6,724 bases of DNA from DATLFQ01 sp035540915 (GTDB taxonomy: Bacteria; Actinomycetota; Acidimicrobiia; Acidimicrobiales; GCA-2861595), in NCBI GenBank assembly GCA_035540915.1, contig DATLFQ010000027.1, positions 1 through 6,724 of the forward strand, written 5' to 3'. Below, piece after piece: positions 1 through 6,303 of the stretch. A program made the position numbers and the translations under genes. The notes beneath the pieces were generated by a model. That model was not told the DNA's origin, did no database searches, and was given only the letters and a program-made list of their open reading frames with translations. Positions within the stretch are counted from its first letter, which is position 1, and each line of letters starts with the position of its first letter.

Positions 1-180
1 TCCTCGCTGGGCGGCTCGACCGGCGACGCGGCCCCCGCCGCCGAGCCGAGCCCGGCCGCCGAGGCCGCCGCCGAGGCGCAGGCCGCGTCGCCGGTCGAGC
101 CGCCCAGCGAGGAGGCCACGCCGCCGCCGCCCAGCGGCGACGCCCCCGACGACGACAGGGAGGTCGCCAGCAATGGCTGA
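1..180 (+). CDS. rpsB: 30S ribosomal protein S2, C-terminal tail only (5' end outside window)
   Basis: An open frame enters from the left edge in frame 1 and ends at TGA 178-180, giving 59 residues with no globular character. They are almost all Ala, Pro, Glu, Ser and Gly, with PAAEP/AAAEA-like runs, then PPSEE, PPPP and an acidic DDD near the end. Nothing here matches the S2 fold itself. The assignment rests on position, directly upstream of and overlapping tsf, where rpsB sits in nearly all bacteria, and on the fact that actinobacterial S2 proteins often carry a low-complexity Ala/Glu/Pro tail after the conserved domain. The stop overlaps the tsf start by 8 nt, which suggests translational coupling. 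The tail is probably disordered and solvent-exposed on the small subunit. If the upstream sequence were not rpsB, this would simply be the end of an unidentified low-complexity protein. Confidence 0.8.
   Translation, partial: SSLGGSTGDAAPAAEPSPAAEAAAEAQAASPVEPPSEEATPPPPSGDAPDDDREVASNG
157..164 (+). promoter_or_regulatory. Ribosome binding site of tsf
   Basis: AGGGAGGT lies 8 nt upstream of the ATG at 173, inside the last codons of the upstream frame. It is a strong Shine-Dalgarno match at good spacing and fixes the tsf start. Confidence 0.75.
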
Positions 181-967
181 GTTCAGCGCCAAGGACGTCC
201 AGCGCCTGCGCCAGGCGACCGGCGCCGGCATGATGGACGCCAAGAAGGCGCTGGTCGAGAACGGCGGCGACTTCGAGGCGGCGACGAAGTGGTTGCGGGA
301 GAAGGGCCTCGCCTCGTCGGCCAAGCGGGCCGACCGTGCCAACGCGCAAGGGGCGGTGGCGCTGGCCCGGGACGGCCAGGTGGCGGCGGTGGTCGAGCTG
401 AAGTGCGAGACCGACTTCGTGGCCAAGGCGCCGGACTTCGTCGGCCTTGCCAACGACCTGGCCCAGGCCGTCCTGGCCGAGGGTGAGCAGGCGGCGGAGG
501 CACGGCGCAGCCAGGTCGACGACCTGAAATTGACCATGAAGGAGAACGTGGAGCTGGGCCGGGTGGTCCGGTTCGAGGCCGCCGAGGGCAACGCCCTGGA
601 CGGCTACCTGCACAACCAGAGCGGCCGCGGGGTGAACGCCGTGCTGGTCGAGCTGGCCGGCGGGTCGGCCGAGCTGGCCCACGACGTGGCCGTCCACGCC
701 GCGTTCGGCAAGCCGCAGTACGTGACCCGCGAGGAGGTCCCCGAGGCGCTGGTCGCCGAGGAGCGGGCGACCCTCGAGGCCACCGCCCGCAACGCCGGCA
801 AGCCGGAGGCGGCCCTGCCCAAGATCGTCGAGGGGATGCTGACGGGCTGGTACAAGGAGCGGGTGCTGCTCGACCAGCCGTTCGCCAAGGACGACAAGCA
901 GTCGGTCCGCCAGGTCCTGGGCGACGCCCGTATCGAGCGCTTCGCGCAAGTCGTCATCGGCTCCTGA
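173..967 (+). CDS. tsf: Translation elongation factor Ts
   Basis: 264 residues. EF-Ts is the cytoplasmic guanine-nucleotide exchange factor that recycles EF-Tu from its GDP to its GTP form. The N-terminal UBA-like helical module (about residues 5-50) has the family's VQRLRQATGAGMMDAKKAL wording. The EF-Tu-contacting motif TDFV is at 80-83, within CETDFVAK. The core continues with YLHNQSGRGVNAVLVEL (about 145-161), the DVAVHAAFGKPQYV segment (171-184), and a C-terminal region with GWYKERVLLDQPF (225-237). The length is close to that of shorter bacterial EF-Ts proteins (about 200-300 aa). The ATG at 173 is supported by AGGGAGGT 8 nt upstream and by the normal MAEFSAKDV beginning. It overlaps the rpsB stop and is followed 10 nt later by pyrH. 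No broken or missing motif was seen. Identity is secure. Confidence 0.98.
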   Translation: MAEFSAKDVQRLRQATGAGMMDAKKALVENGGDFEAATKWLREKGLASSAKRADRANAQGAVALARDGQVAAVVELKCETDFVAKAPDFVGLANDLAQAVLAEGEQAAEARRSQVDDLKLTMKENVELGRVVRFEAAEGNALDGYLHNQSGRGVNAVLVELAGGSAELAHDVAVHAAFGKPQYVTREEVPEALVAEERATLEATARNAGKPEAALPKIVEGMLTGWYKERVLLDQPFAKDDKQSVRQVLGDARIERFAQVVIGS

Positions 968-977
968 GGCCGGCCAG

Positions 978-1703
978 GTGACCGGTTCGCGCTGGTCCCG
1001 GGTGGTCCTGAAGCTGTCGGGCGAGGCGTTCGCCAGCGCCGCCTCCGACGAGACGATCGACGGAGCCGTCGTCGAGCGCCTGGCCACCGAGATCGCCGAC
1101 GCCCGCCGCTCGCTCGGCGTGCAGATCGCCGTGGTGGTCGGGGCCGGCAACATCTGGCGCGGGTCGACCGGCGCCGGCGTGGGCATGGACCGGGCCACGG
1201 CCGACTACATGGGCATGCTGGCGACGGTGATCAACGCACTGGCCCTGCAGGACGCACTGGAGCGCCACGGCCAGCCGACCCGGGTCCTGTCGGCCATCCA
1301 CATGGCAGAGGTGGCCGAGCCGTACATCCGCCGGCGGGCCATCCGGCACCTGGAGAAGGACCGGGTGGTGATCTTCGGGGCCGGCATGGGCAACCCGTTC
1401 TTCACCACCGACACGCCGGCCGCGCTCCGGGCCGTCGAGATCGAGGCCGATGTGCTCCTCAAGGGCACCCACAGCGGTGTCGACGGGGTGTACTCGGCCG
1501 ACCCTCGCAAGGTGCCCACGGCCGTCCGCTACGAGTCGGTGACCTTCAAGGAGGTGCTCGACCAGGACCTGCGGGTGATGGACATGACCGCCATCACGTT
1601 CTGCAAGGACAACGCGCTGCCCATCCTGGTGTTCGACGTCATGACGCCCGGCAACCTGGGGAGAGCCCTTTCCGGCGAGGCGATCGGTACGCTGGTCGGC
1701 TGA
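978..1703 (+). CDS. pyrH: UMP kinase (uridylate kinase)
   Basis: 241 residues. This cytoplasmic hexameric enzyme of the amino-acid-kinase fold phosphorylates UMP to UDP with ATP, a committed step to all pyrimidine nucleotides. KLSGEAF (12-18) is the N-terminal phosphate-binding strand/loop, and GAGNIWRG (55-62) is the glycine-rich loop. DRATADYMGMLAT (71-83) carries the UMP-binding region, GNPFFTTDTPAALRA (138-152) is the nucleotide/effector segment, and VDGVYSADPRK (168-178) is the ATP-site region. MDMTAITFCKDN (201-212) closes the fold. The length is typical (about 240). The start is GTG at 978, with GAGG at 966-969 as a modest ribosome site 8 nt upstream; starting later would lose the KLSGEAF approach strand. 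The gene follows tsf by 10 nt, and its TGA shares one base with the frr ATG (TGATG), so translation is probably coupled. The usual tsf-pyrH-frr neighbourhood supports the call. Confidence 0.98.
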   Translation: MTGSRWSRVVLKLSGEAFASAASDETIDGAVVERLATEIADARRSLGVQIAVVVGAGNIWRGSTGAGVGMDRATADYMGMLATVINALALQDALERHGQPTRVLSAIHMAEVAEPYIRRRAIRHLEKDRVVIFGAGMGNPFFTTDTPAALRAVEIEADVLLKGTHSGVDGVYSADPRKVPTAVRYESVTFKEVLDQDLRVMDMTAITFCKDNALPILVFDVMTPGNLGRALSGEAIGTLVG

Positions 1704-2275
1704 TGGAGGAAGACTCCCTGGCCGGCGCCGTCATCGGCGACAGCCGCGAGAAGATGGCCAAGGCGGTGGACCACGCCCGCTCCGAGTTCGCCGCGGTGCG
1801 CACCGGCCGTGCGTCGCCGGCGCTGGTCGAGAAGCTGCGGGTGGACTACTACGGCAGCGAGGTTCCCCTGCAGCAGTTGGCCGGTTTCAGCGTGCCCGAG
1901 GCCCGACTGCTGGTCATCACGCCCTACGACAAGAGCGCCATCCGGGCCATCGAGAAGGCCATCCAGCAGTCCGACCTCGGCATCAACCCCGGCAACGACG
2001 GCCAGGTCATCCGCCTGGTGTTCCCGCCGCTGACCGAGGAGCGCCGCAAGGACTTCGTGCGGATGGTCAAGCACAAGGCCGAGGAGGCGCGGGTGGCGGT
2101 GCGCAACGTGCGCCGCGCCGCCCGCCACGACCTCGAGGCCCTCGAGCGGGACGGCGACATCTCCGCCGACGACCTCGAGCGATCGGAGAAGGAGATGGAG
2201 CGCATCACCCACGACTACGTGGCCGACATCGACCGGCTCCTGGCCCACAAGGAGCAGGAGCTGCTGGAGGTCTGA
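1703..2275 (+). CDS. frr: Ribosome recycling factor
   Basis: 190 residues, close to the usual 185. With EF-G, RRF splits post-termination ribosomes so that subunits can be reused. The long three-helix bundle begins with REKMAKAVDHARSEFAAVRTGRASPALVEKL (about 15-45), including the invariant RTGRA. The small beta domain follows, with VDYYGSEVPLQQLA (47-60) and LLVITPYDK (69-77). Then come SDLGINPGNDGQVIRLVFP (90-108), LTEERRKDFVR (110-120), and the helical VRNVRRAARHDLE (133-145) through the C-terminus. The ATG overlaps the pyrH stop by one base. There is no good Shine-Dalgarno at normal spacing (GGCGAGGCG is about 21 nt away), so initiation probably relies on ribosomes terminating on pyrH. The N-terminus is about 5 residues longer than many homologues, and no nearer ATG or GTG gives a better fit. 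Identity is secure. Confidence 0.98.
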   Translation: MEEDSLAGAVIGDSREKMAKAVDHARSEFAAVRTGRASPALVEKLRVDYYGSEVPLQQLAGFSVPEARLLVITPYDKSAIRAIEKAIQQSDLGINPGNDGQVIRLVFPPLTEERRKDFVRMVKHKAEEARVAVRNVRRAARHDLEALERDGDISADDLERSEKEMERITHDYVADIDRLLAHKEQELLEV

Positions 2276-2302
2276 CGCCGGTCCCCGCTGCACCGAGCAC
2301 AC

Positions 2303-2308
2303 AGGAGG
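2303..2308 (+). promoter_or_regulatory. Ribosome binding site of cdsA
   Basis: A perfect AGGAGG core sits in the 37-nt gap between frr and cdsA, 4 nt before the GTG at 2313. The spacing is a little short, but it is the strongest such site in the window. It decides the cdsA start far upstream of the membrane domain, so the long N-terminal extension is likely translated. Confidence 0.7.
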
Positions 2309-2312
2309 CCCT

Positions 2313-3767
2313 GTGGACGAGTACGACGACGAGCTGGACGACATCGAGCCCGAGGACGGTGGCGGCCGGCGCGGTCGCCGGAACCGGGCCGAGGGCGTTC
2401 GCATCATCGGCGCCGAGGAGGCGGCCAAGGCGCTGGCCGAGGGCCAGGCCGCCGGCCGCCGCCCCCAGGACGCCCCCCGCTTCGGCGACGTGCCGTCGCG
2501 CCCGCAGGTCCGCAGCGCGGTCCAGCGCTTCCCGCTGCCCGACTCGGCCGCCGTCGACCCGGCGTCGGCCGTGCGCCGGCCGCCGCCGGCCCGCTCGCCC
2601 GAGATGCCGCACTGGACCGAGCCGCCCAGCGGCGAGGTCCCACGGGTGCTGGCCGACGACGGCGACGACCTCGACGCCTGGGCCGCCCTGCCGAACCGCG
2701 GCCCGCGCTGGCGGGACAGCGGCTCGGACTGGGACGACGACGCCGACTTCGACCCGGTGGCCGACCTGGCCGACGACGAGCTGCGCCTGGGCGCCCTCGA
2801 CGAGACCCGGGGCGACCGCTCCGACCTGTTCTCCTTCGACGACGACGACCTGGAGGAGCCGGGTGAGCCGGCGGCGCGGGCGGCCGTGACCACCTCCATC
2901 CGCACCCGCCGGCCTCCCGCCGACGGCGGACCTCCGCGGGAGGCGGCCGGCGGCCGCGACATGGGCCAGGCGGTGATCTTCGGCGTTGCCATGGCCGTGG
3001 TGGCCCTCCTGGCCTTCAAGGCCGGCCCGGTGGCGGCGCTGATCCTGGCGACCAGCGTGGTGGCGGTGGCAGTGGCCGAGGCCTACGACGCCCTGCGCCA
3101 GGCCGGTTACCGGCCGGCCACGCTGCTCGGCATCACGGCGTCGGTCTCGGTGATGCTGGCCGCCTACAACGAGGGCGAGACGGCCCTGCCGCTGGTCCTG
3201 GCCCTCACCACCATCTTCACGTTCCTGTGGTACCTGTTCCGCGTCGTGCAGGGCCAGCCCCTGCTGAACATCGCCGCCACGCTGCTGCCGTTCGTCTGGG
3301 TGGGCGTGTTCGGCTCGTTCGCGGCGTTGCTCATCGGGCTGCCCGACCGGCGGGGCATCGCGTTCCTGCTGGCCGCCGTGGTCGCCACCGCCTCCTACGA
3401 CATCGGGGGCATGTTCTTCGGGCGCCAGATGGGCAGCCGCCCGCTGGCTCCCGACGTGAGCCCCAACAAGACCGTCGAGGGCCTGATCGGGGGCATGGCC
3501 GCTGCGGTGGTGGTGCCTGCCATCGTGATGGGCGCGGTGCCCGGCATGCACCCGTGGACCTTCGGCAAGGCGCTGGCCCTCGGCCTGGTGGTGGCGGTGG
3601 TCGCCCCGTTGGGCGACTTGTGCCAGTCCATGCTCAAGCGGGACCTCGGGGTCAAGGACATGGGGTCGGTGCTGCCGGGCCACGGCGGTGTGCTCGACCG
3701 CTTCGACGCCCTGCTCTTCGTGCTGCCCGCTACTTACTACCTGGTCCAGCTCCTGGACCTGGCGTAG
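2313..3767 (+). CDS. cdsA: Phosphatidate cytidylyltransferase with long acidic N-terminal extension
   Basis: 484 residues, against about 260-300 for classic CdsA. The enzyme joins CTP and phosphatidic acid to make CDP-diacylglycerol and pyrophosphate at the inner membrane, the precursor of most phospholipids. Residues 1 to about 215 are hydrophilic and probably disordered. They are rich in Asp, Glu, Pro and Arg, with DDDDLEEP near 176-183 and one short hydrophobic/helical stretch, VRIIGAEEAAKALAEG (29-44). From about 217 there are roughly eight hydrophobic segments. SPNKTVEG (383-390) and the full CdsA signature from S439 to D465 are present, the latter with KRDLGVKD, PGHGG and LDRFD. One departure: the usual GDLxES before the signature reads GDLCQS (Q438, codon CAG 3624-3626). 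The GTG start is backed by AGGAGG. dxr follows after 8 nt. Function is secure from the C-terminal half; the role of the extension is unknown. Confidence 0.96.
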   Translation: MDEYDDELDDIEPEDGGGRRGRRNRAEGVRIIGAEEAAKALAEGQAAGRRPQDAPRFGDVPSRPQVRSAVQRFPLPDSAAVDPASAVRRPPPARSPEMPHWTEPPSGEVPRVLADDGDDLDAWAALPNRGPRWRDSGSDWDDDADFDPVADLADDELRLGALDETRGDRSDLFSFDDDDLEEPGEPAARAAVTTSIRTRRPPADGGPPREAAGGRDMGQAVIFGVAMAVVALLAFKAGPVAALILATSVVAVAVAEAYDALRQAGYRPATLLGITASVSVMLAAYNEGETALPLVLALTTIFTFLWYLFRVVQGQPLLNIAATLLPFVWVGVFGSFAALLIGLPDRRGIAFLLAAVVATASYDIGGMFFGRQMGSRPLAPDVSPNKTVEGLIGGMAAAVVVPAIVMGAVPGMHPWTFGKALALGLVVAVVAPLGDLCQSMLKRDLGVKDMGSVLPGHGGVLDRFDALLFVLPATYYLVQLLDLA

Positions 3768-3775
3768 CACCGCGC

Positions 3776-4933
3776 GTGCGGACCGTCGCGCTGGTCGGCT
3801 CCACCGGCTCGATCGGCCGCCAGGCGGTGGAGGTGGTAAGGGCCGAGGCCGGCCGTTACGAGGTGGTCGCCCTCGGTGCCCACCGGTCGGTCGACGTGCT
3901 GGTCGAGCAGGCGGCCGAGCTGCGCCCGGCCGTGGTTGCGGTGGCTGACGAGCAGGCGGCCGCCGGGCTGGCCGGGCGGCTGCCGCGGGGCACCGAGTTG
4001 CGGGCCGGGGCCGGGGCGCTGGCCTCCATCGCCACCGAAGCCGACGTGGTGGTCAACGGGGTGGTCGGGTTCGCCGGCCTGCCGGTCACCATGGCCGCGC
4101 TGGCCGGCGGCCGGCGGCTGGCGCTGGCCAACAAGGAGTCGCTCATCGCCGCCGGCCCGGTGGTCCAGTCCGTCCGCCACACGCCCGGGGCCGAGATCAT
4201 CCCGGTCGATTCGGAGCACTGCGCCGTCCACCAGTGCCTGCGGGCCGGGCGGGCGGGCGAGGTGCGCCGCCTGGTGCTGACGGCCAGTGGGGGGCCGTTC
4301 CGGGGCTGGCCCGCCGCCGACCTGGTCGGTGTGACCCCGGCGGCGGCCCTGGCCCATCCGACGTGGCAGATGGGACCGAAGATCACCATCGACTCGTCGA
4401 CGCTGATGAACAAGGGTCTGGAGGTCATCGAGGCCCACGAGCTGTTCGGGCTGGCCTACGACGCCATCGAGGTGGTGGTCCACCCCCAGTCGGTGGTGCA
4501 CTCGATGGTCGAGTTCAGCGACGGCGCCACCATCGCTCAGCTGTCCGAGCCGGACATGCGCCTCCCGCTGGCCTACGCCCTCGGCTGGCCCGACCGTTCG
4601 CCGGTGCCGTTCGGCTCGCTGGACTGGGCCGAGGCGCGCCGGCTCGACTTCGAGCCGCCCGACACCTCGACGTTCCGCTGCCTGGCCCTGGCCTCGGCCG
4701 CCGGACGGCTGGGCGAGACGGCGCCGGCGACCCTGAACGCCGCCAACGAGGTGGCGGTCGCCGCGTTCCTGGACGGCGCCATCGCCTGGACCGCCATCGC
4801 GGAGGTCATCGAGGAGTGCCTCGACGCCTGGGAGGGAACCAAGGCCGAGGACCTGGACGTTGTACTTGCCGTCGACGCCGCCGCCCGGGAGCGGGCCCGC
4901 GCCTCGGTGGATCGGAGATCGAACGCAGCATGA
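3776..4933 (+). CDS. dxr: 1-deoxy-D-xylulose 5-phosphate reductoisomerase
   Basis: 385 residues, normal for the family. DXR rearranges and reduces 1-deoxy-D-xylulose 5-phosphate to 2-C-methyl-D-erythritol 4-phosphate with NADPH and a divalent metal. It is the first committed MEP-pathway step and the target of fosmidomycin. GSTGSIG (8-14) is the NADPH-binding loop and ANKESL (118-123) the conserved linker. DSEH (145-148) supplies metal ligands D145 and E147. SGGPFRGW (171-178) and HPTWQMGPKITIDSST (194-209) line the active site. NKGLEVIEAHELF (212-224) gives the third acidic metal ligand E216, and HPQSVVHSMVEF (236-247) follows. The C-terminal helical domain contains NAANEVAVAAFL. The same frame is open far upstream, but that part is a shadow of cdsA. 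GTG at 3776 puts the first beta strand (RTVALVGSTG) where homologues start. No clear Shine-Dalgarno is present, and coupling to cdsA, 8 nt upstream, is likely. The stop overlaps the rseP start (ATGA). Confidence 0.98.
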   Translation: MRTVALVGSTGSIGRQAVEVVRAEAGRYEVVALGAHRSVDVLVEQAAELRPAVVAVADEQAAAGLAGRLPRGTELRAGAGALASIATEADVVVNGVVGFAGLPVTMAALAGGRRLALANKESLIAAGPVVQSVRHTPGAEIIPVDSEHCAVHQCLRAGRAGEVRRLVLTASGGPFRGWPAADLVGVTPAAALAHPTWQMGPKITIDSSTLMNKGLEVIEAHELFGLAYDAIEVVVHPQSVVHSMVEFSDGATIAQLSEPDMRLPLAYALGWPDRSPVPFGSLDWAEARRLDFEPPDTSTFRCLALASAAGRLGETAPATLNAANEVAVAAFLDGAIAWTAIAEVIEECLDAWEGTKAEDLDVVLAVDAAARERARASVDRRSNAA

Positions 4934-6210
4934 GTGCCCCGCCCCGCCCCCCGTCCGCCCGACCGTCGTCGGGCCCACGGGGGGCGTTGTACCGCCTGGG
5001 ACTGATCGTGGCCGGCGGCCTGCTGGCCGCCTACCTGACCGGCGTCAGCAAGACGGTGCTGGTCGTGGTGGCCATCATCGTCATGATCATGCTCCACGAG
5101 CTGGGCCACTTCCTGGCGGCCAAGTGGTCGGGCATGAAGGTGACCGAGTACTTCTTGGGCTTCGGCCCCCGCCTGTGGTCGGTGCGCCGAGGTGAGACCG
5201 AGTACGGCGTCAAGGCCATCCCGGCTGGCGGCTACGTGAAGATCATCGGCATGTCCAACATGGACACCGTCGATCCGGCCGACGAGTCGCGCACCTACCG
5301 CCAGAAGCCCTACCGCAACCGCTTGGCGGTGGCCGTGGCCGGGTCCACCGTGCACTTCGTCCTGGCCTTTCTGCTGCTCTTCACCATCTTCACGGTGGTC
5401 GGTGTCGACGGGGACCCGACGCTGGAGATCGGGTCGATCAGCCGGCTGCAGAACGGTCCCAGCCCGGCCCAGGACGCCGGGCTCGAGTTGGGCGACCGCA
5501 TCGTGGCTCTGGACGGCCGGCGCCTGGCCACTCCCGTGGAGCTGCGGGACTACGTGGCGGACCGGCCCGGCCAGACCATCACCTTCACCGTCGAGCGCGA
5601 CGGCGAGACGCTGGACCTGCCGGTGGTGCCGGCCGACCGCAGCAAGGTGGTGATCGAGGGCGCCCCCGGCCCCGGGGCGAGCGAACCGACCGGCGTGGTC
5701 GGCATCGGGTTCGCCGCCGAACGGGTGCGCCTCGGTCCGGGCGAGGCGCTGGGCGAGTCGGTGACCGGCCTGGGCCGGGCCAGCGTGGACACGGTCAAGG
5801 CGCTGGGCACCATCTTCTCGCCGAGCGGGGCCTCGTCCTACGGGCGCCAGCTGGTGCGCGGCGACGAGGCCGGGTCCGATCCCGACGACCCCCGCTTCCT
5901 GTCGCCGGTCGGGTTCGTTCGGGTGGCATCGCAGGCGGCCGACACCGGGTGGCTGCCCGTGCTGACCCTGCTGTTCAGCATCAACGTGTTCGTCGGCATC
6001 TTCAACATGATCCCGCTGCTCCCCCTCGACGGGGGGCACGTGGCCATCGCCACCTACGAGCGCATCCGGTCCCGCCGGGGCCGCCGCTACCACGCCGACG
6101 TCTCCAAGGCCATGCCGATCTACTACGCGGTCTTCCTGATGATCGTCTTCCTCGGCATCTCCTCCCTCTACCTCGACGTCGTCAAGCCCCTCAGCAACCC
6201 CTTCCAGTAG
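4930..6210 (+). CDS. rseP: Site-2 (M50) intramembrane zinc metalloprotease, RseP/Rip1 family
   Basis: 426 residues. It cleaves transmembrane segments of substrates within the cytoplasmic membrane; family members release sigma factors by processing anti-sigma factors. A Pro/Ser/Arg-rich N-terminus (1-18) leads to a hydrophobic stretch at about 22-38, then a second at 42-63 containing the zinc site HELGH (56-60). GFGPRLWS (77-84) and IPAGGYVKIIGM (97-108) are typical of the family. Another membrane segment lies at about 132-157, and a PDZ domain spans about 165-235 (DAGLELGDRIVALDG at 182-196). Near the C-terminus, NMIPLLPLDGGH (359-370) carries the LDG motif with the third zinc ligand D367. 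A last membrane helix runs about 395-416. The ATG at 4930 overlaps the dxr stop by 4 nt; the same frame is open upstream only as a shadow of dxr. The order dxr, protease, ispG is as in mycobacteria (rip1). The actual substrate cannot be told from the sequence. Confidence 0.96.
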   Translation: MSAPPRPPSARPSSGPRGALYRLGLIVAGGLLAAYLTGVSKTVLVVVAIIVMIMLHELGHFLAAKWSGMKVTEYFLGFGPRLWSVRRGETEYGVKAIPAGGYVKIIGMSNMDTVDPADESRTYRQKPYRNRLAVAVAGSTVHFVLAFLLLFTIFTVVGVDGDPTLEIGSISRLQNGPSPAQDAGLELGDRIVALDGRRLATPVELRDYVADRPGQTITFTVERDGETLDLPVVPADRSKVVIEGAPGPGASEPTGVVGIGFAAERVRLGPGEALGESVTGLGRASVDTVKALGTIFSPSGASSYGRQLVRGDEAGSDPDDPRFLSPVGFVRVASQAADTGWLPVLTLLFSINVFVGIFNMIPLLPLDGGHVAIATYERIRSRRGRRYHADVSKAMPIYYAVFLMIVFLGISSLYLDVVKPLSNPFQ

Positions 6211-6214
6211 CCCA

Positions 6215-6284
6215 CCACTCCTGCGAACTTGGTGCCATATCGCGCGCCAGGGCGCGCGATCTCGCACCAGGTTCGCAGGAGTGG
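6215..6284. repeat. 70-nt near-perfect palindrome between rseP and ispG (long hairpin)
   Basis: Everything is symmetric about 6249/6250. The outer arms 6215-6235 and 6264-6284 are 21 nt each and pair throughout, except 6229/6270, which is T opposite G (a U-G wobble in RNA). The inner arms 6239-6248 and 6251-6260 are perfect (ATCGCGCGCC and GGCGCGCGAT). They are separated from the outer arms by two mismatches (6236/6263 and 6238/6261) flanking one A-T pair. It starts 4 nt after the rseP stop and ends 19 nt before the ispG ATG. No T-tract follows, so it is not a classic intrinsic terminator, though it could terminate or attenuate as a U-less hairpin, stabilise the upstream mRNA, or be a copy of a dispersed palindromic element. 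The hairpin itself is seen directly; its role is not. Confidence 0.85.
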
Positions 6285-6303
6285 CCCCGTAGGCTCGTCG
6301 CCG

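Noticed and set aside
2205..3770. Long minus-strand open frames opposite frr, cdsA, dxr and rseP (also 1529-3019, 3737-4978 and 4573-6462)
   Set aside because: They are antisense shadows of well-identified + strand genes in very GC-rich DNA, rich in His, Gly, Arg and Asp, with no family resemblance. Only the part of the last frame from 6723 to 6454 is real, as inverted ispG.
3227..3775. Upstream extension of the dxr frame into cdsA
   Set aside because: The translation is Arg/Gly/Ala-rich and out of phase with the clear CdsA coding sequence. The DXR fold begins at the GTG at 3776.
4234..4929. Upstream extension of the rseP frame into dxr
   Set aside because: It overlaps conserved DXR motifs in another frame and has no protease-like content. 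The ATG at 4930 gives a normal family N-terminus.
6215..6303. Classic Rho-independent terminator or riboswitch ahead of ispG
   Set aside because: The hairpin is strong but no T-run follows it, and no known riboswitch core is recognisable. It is recorded as a palindrome instead.
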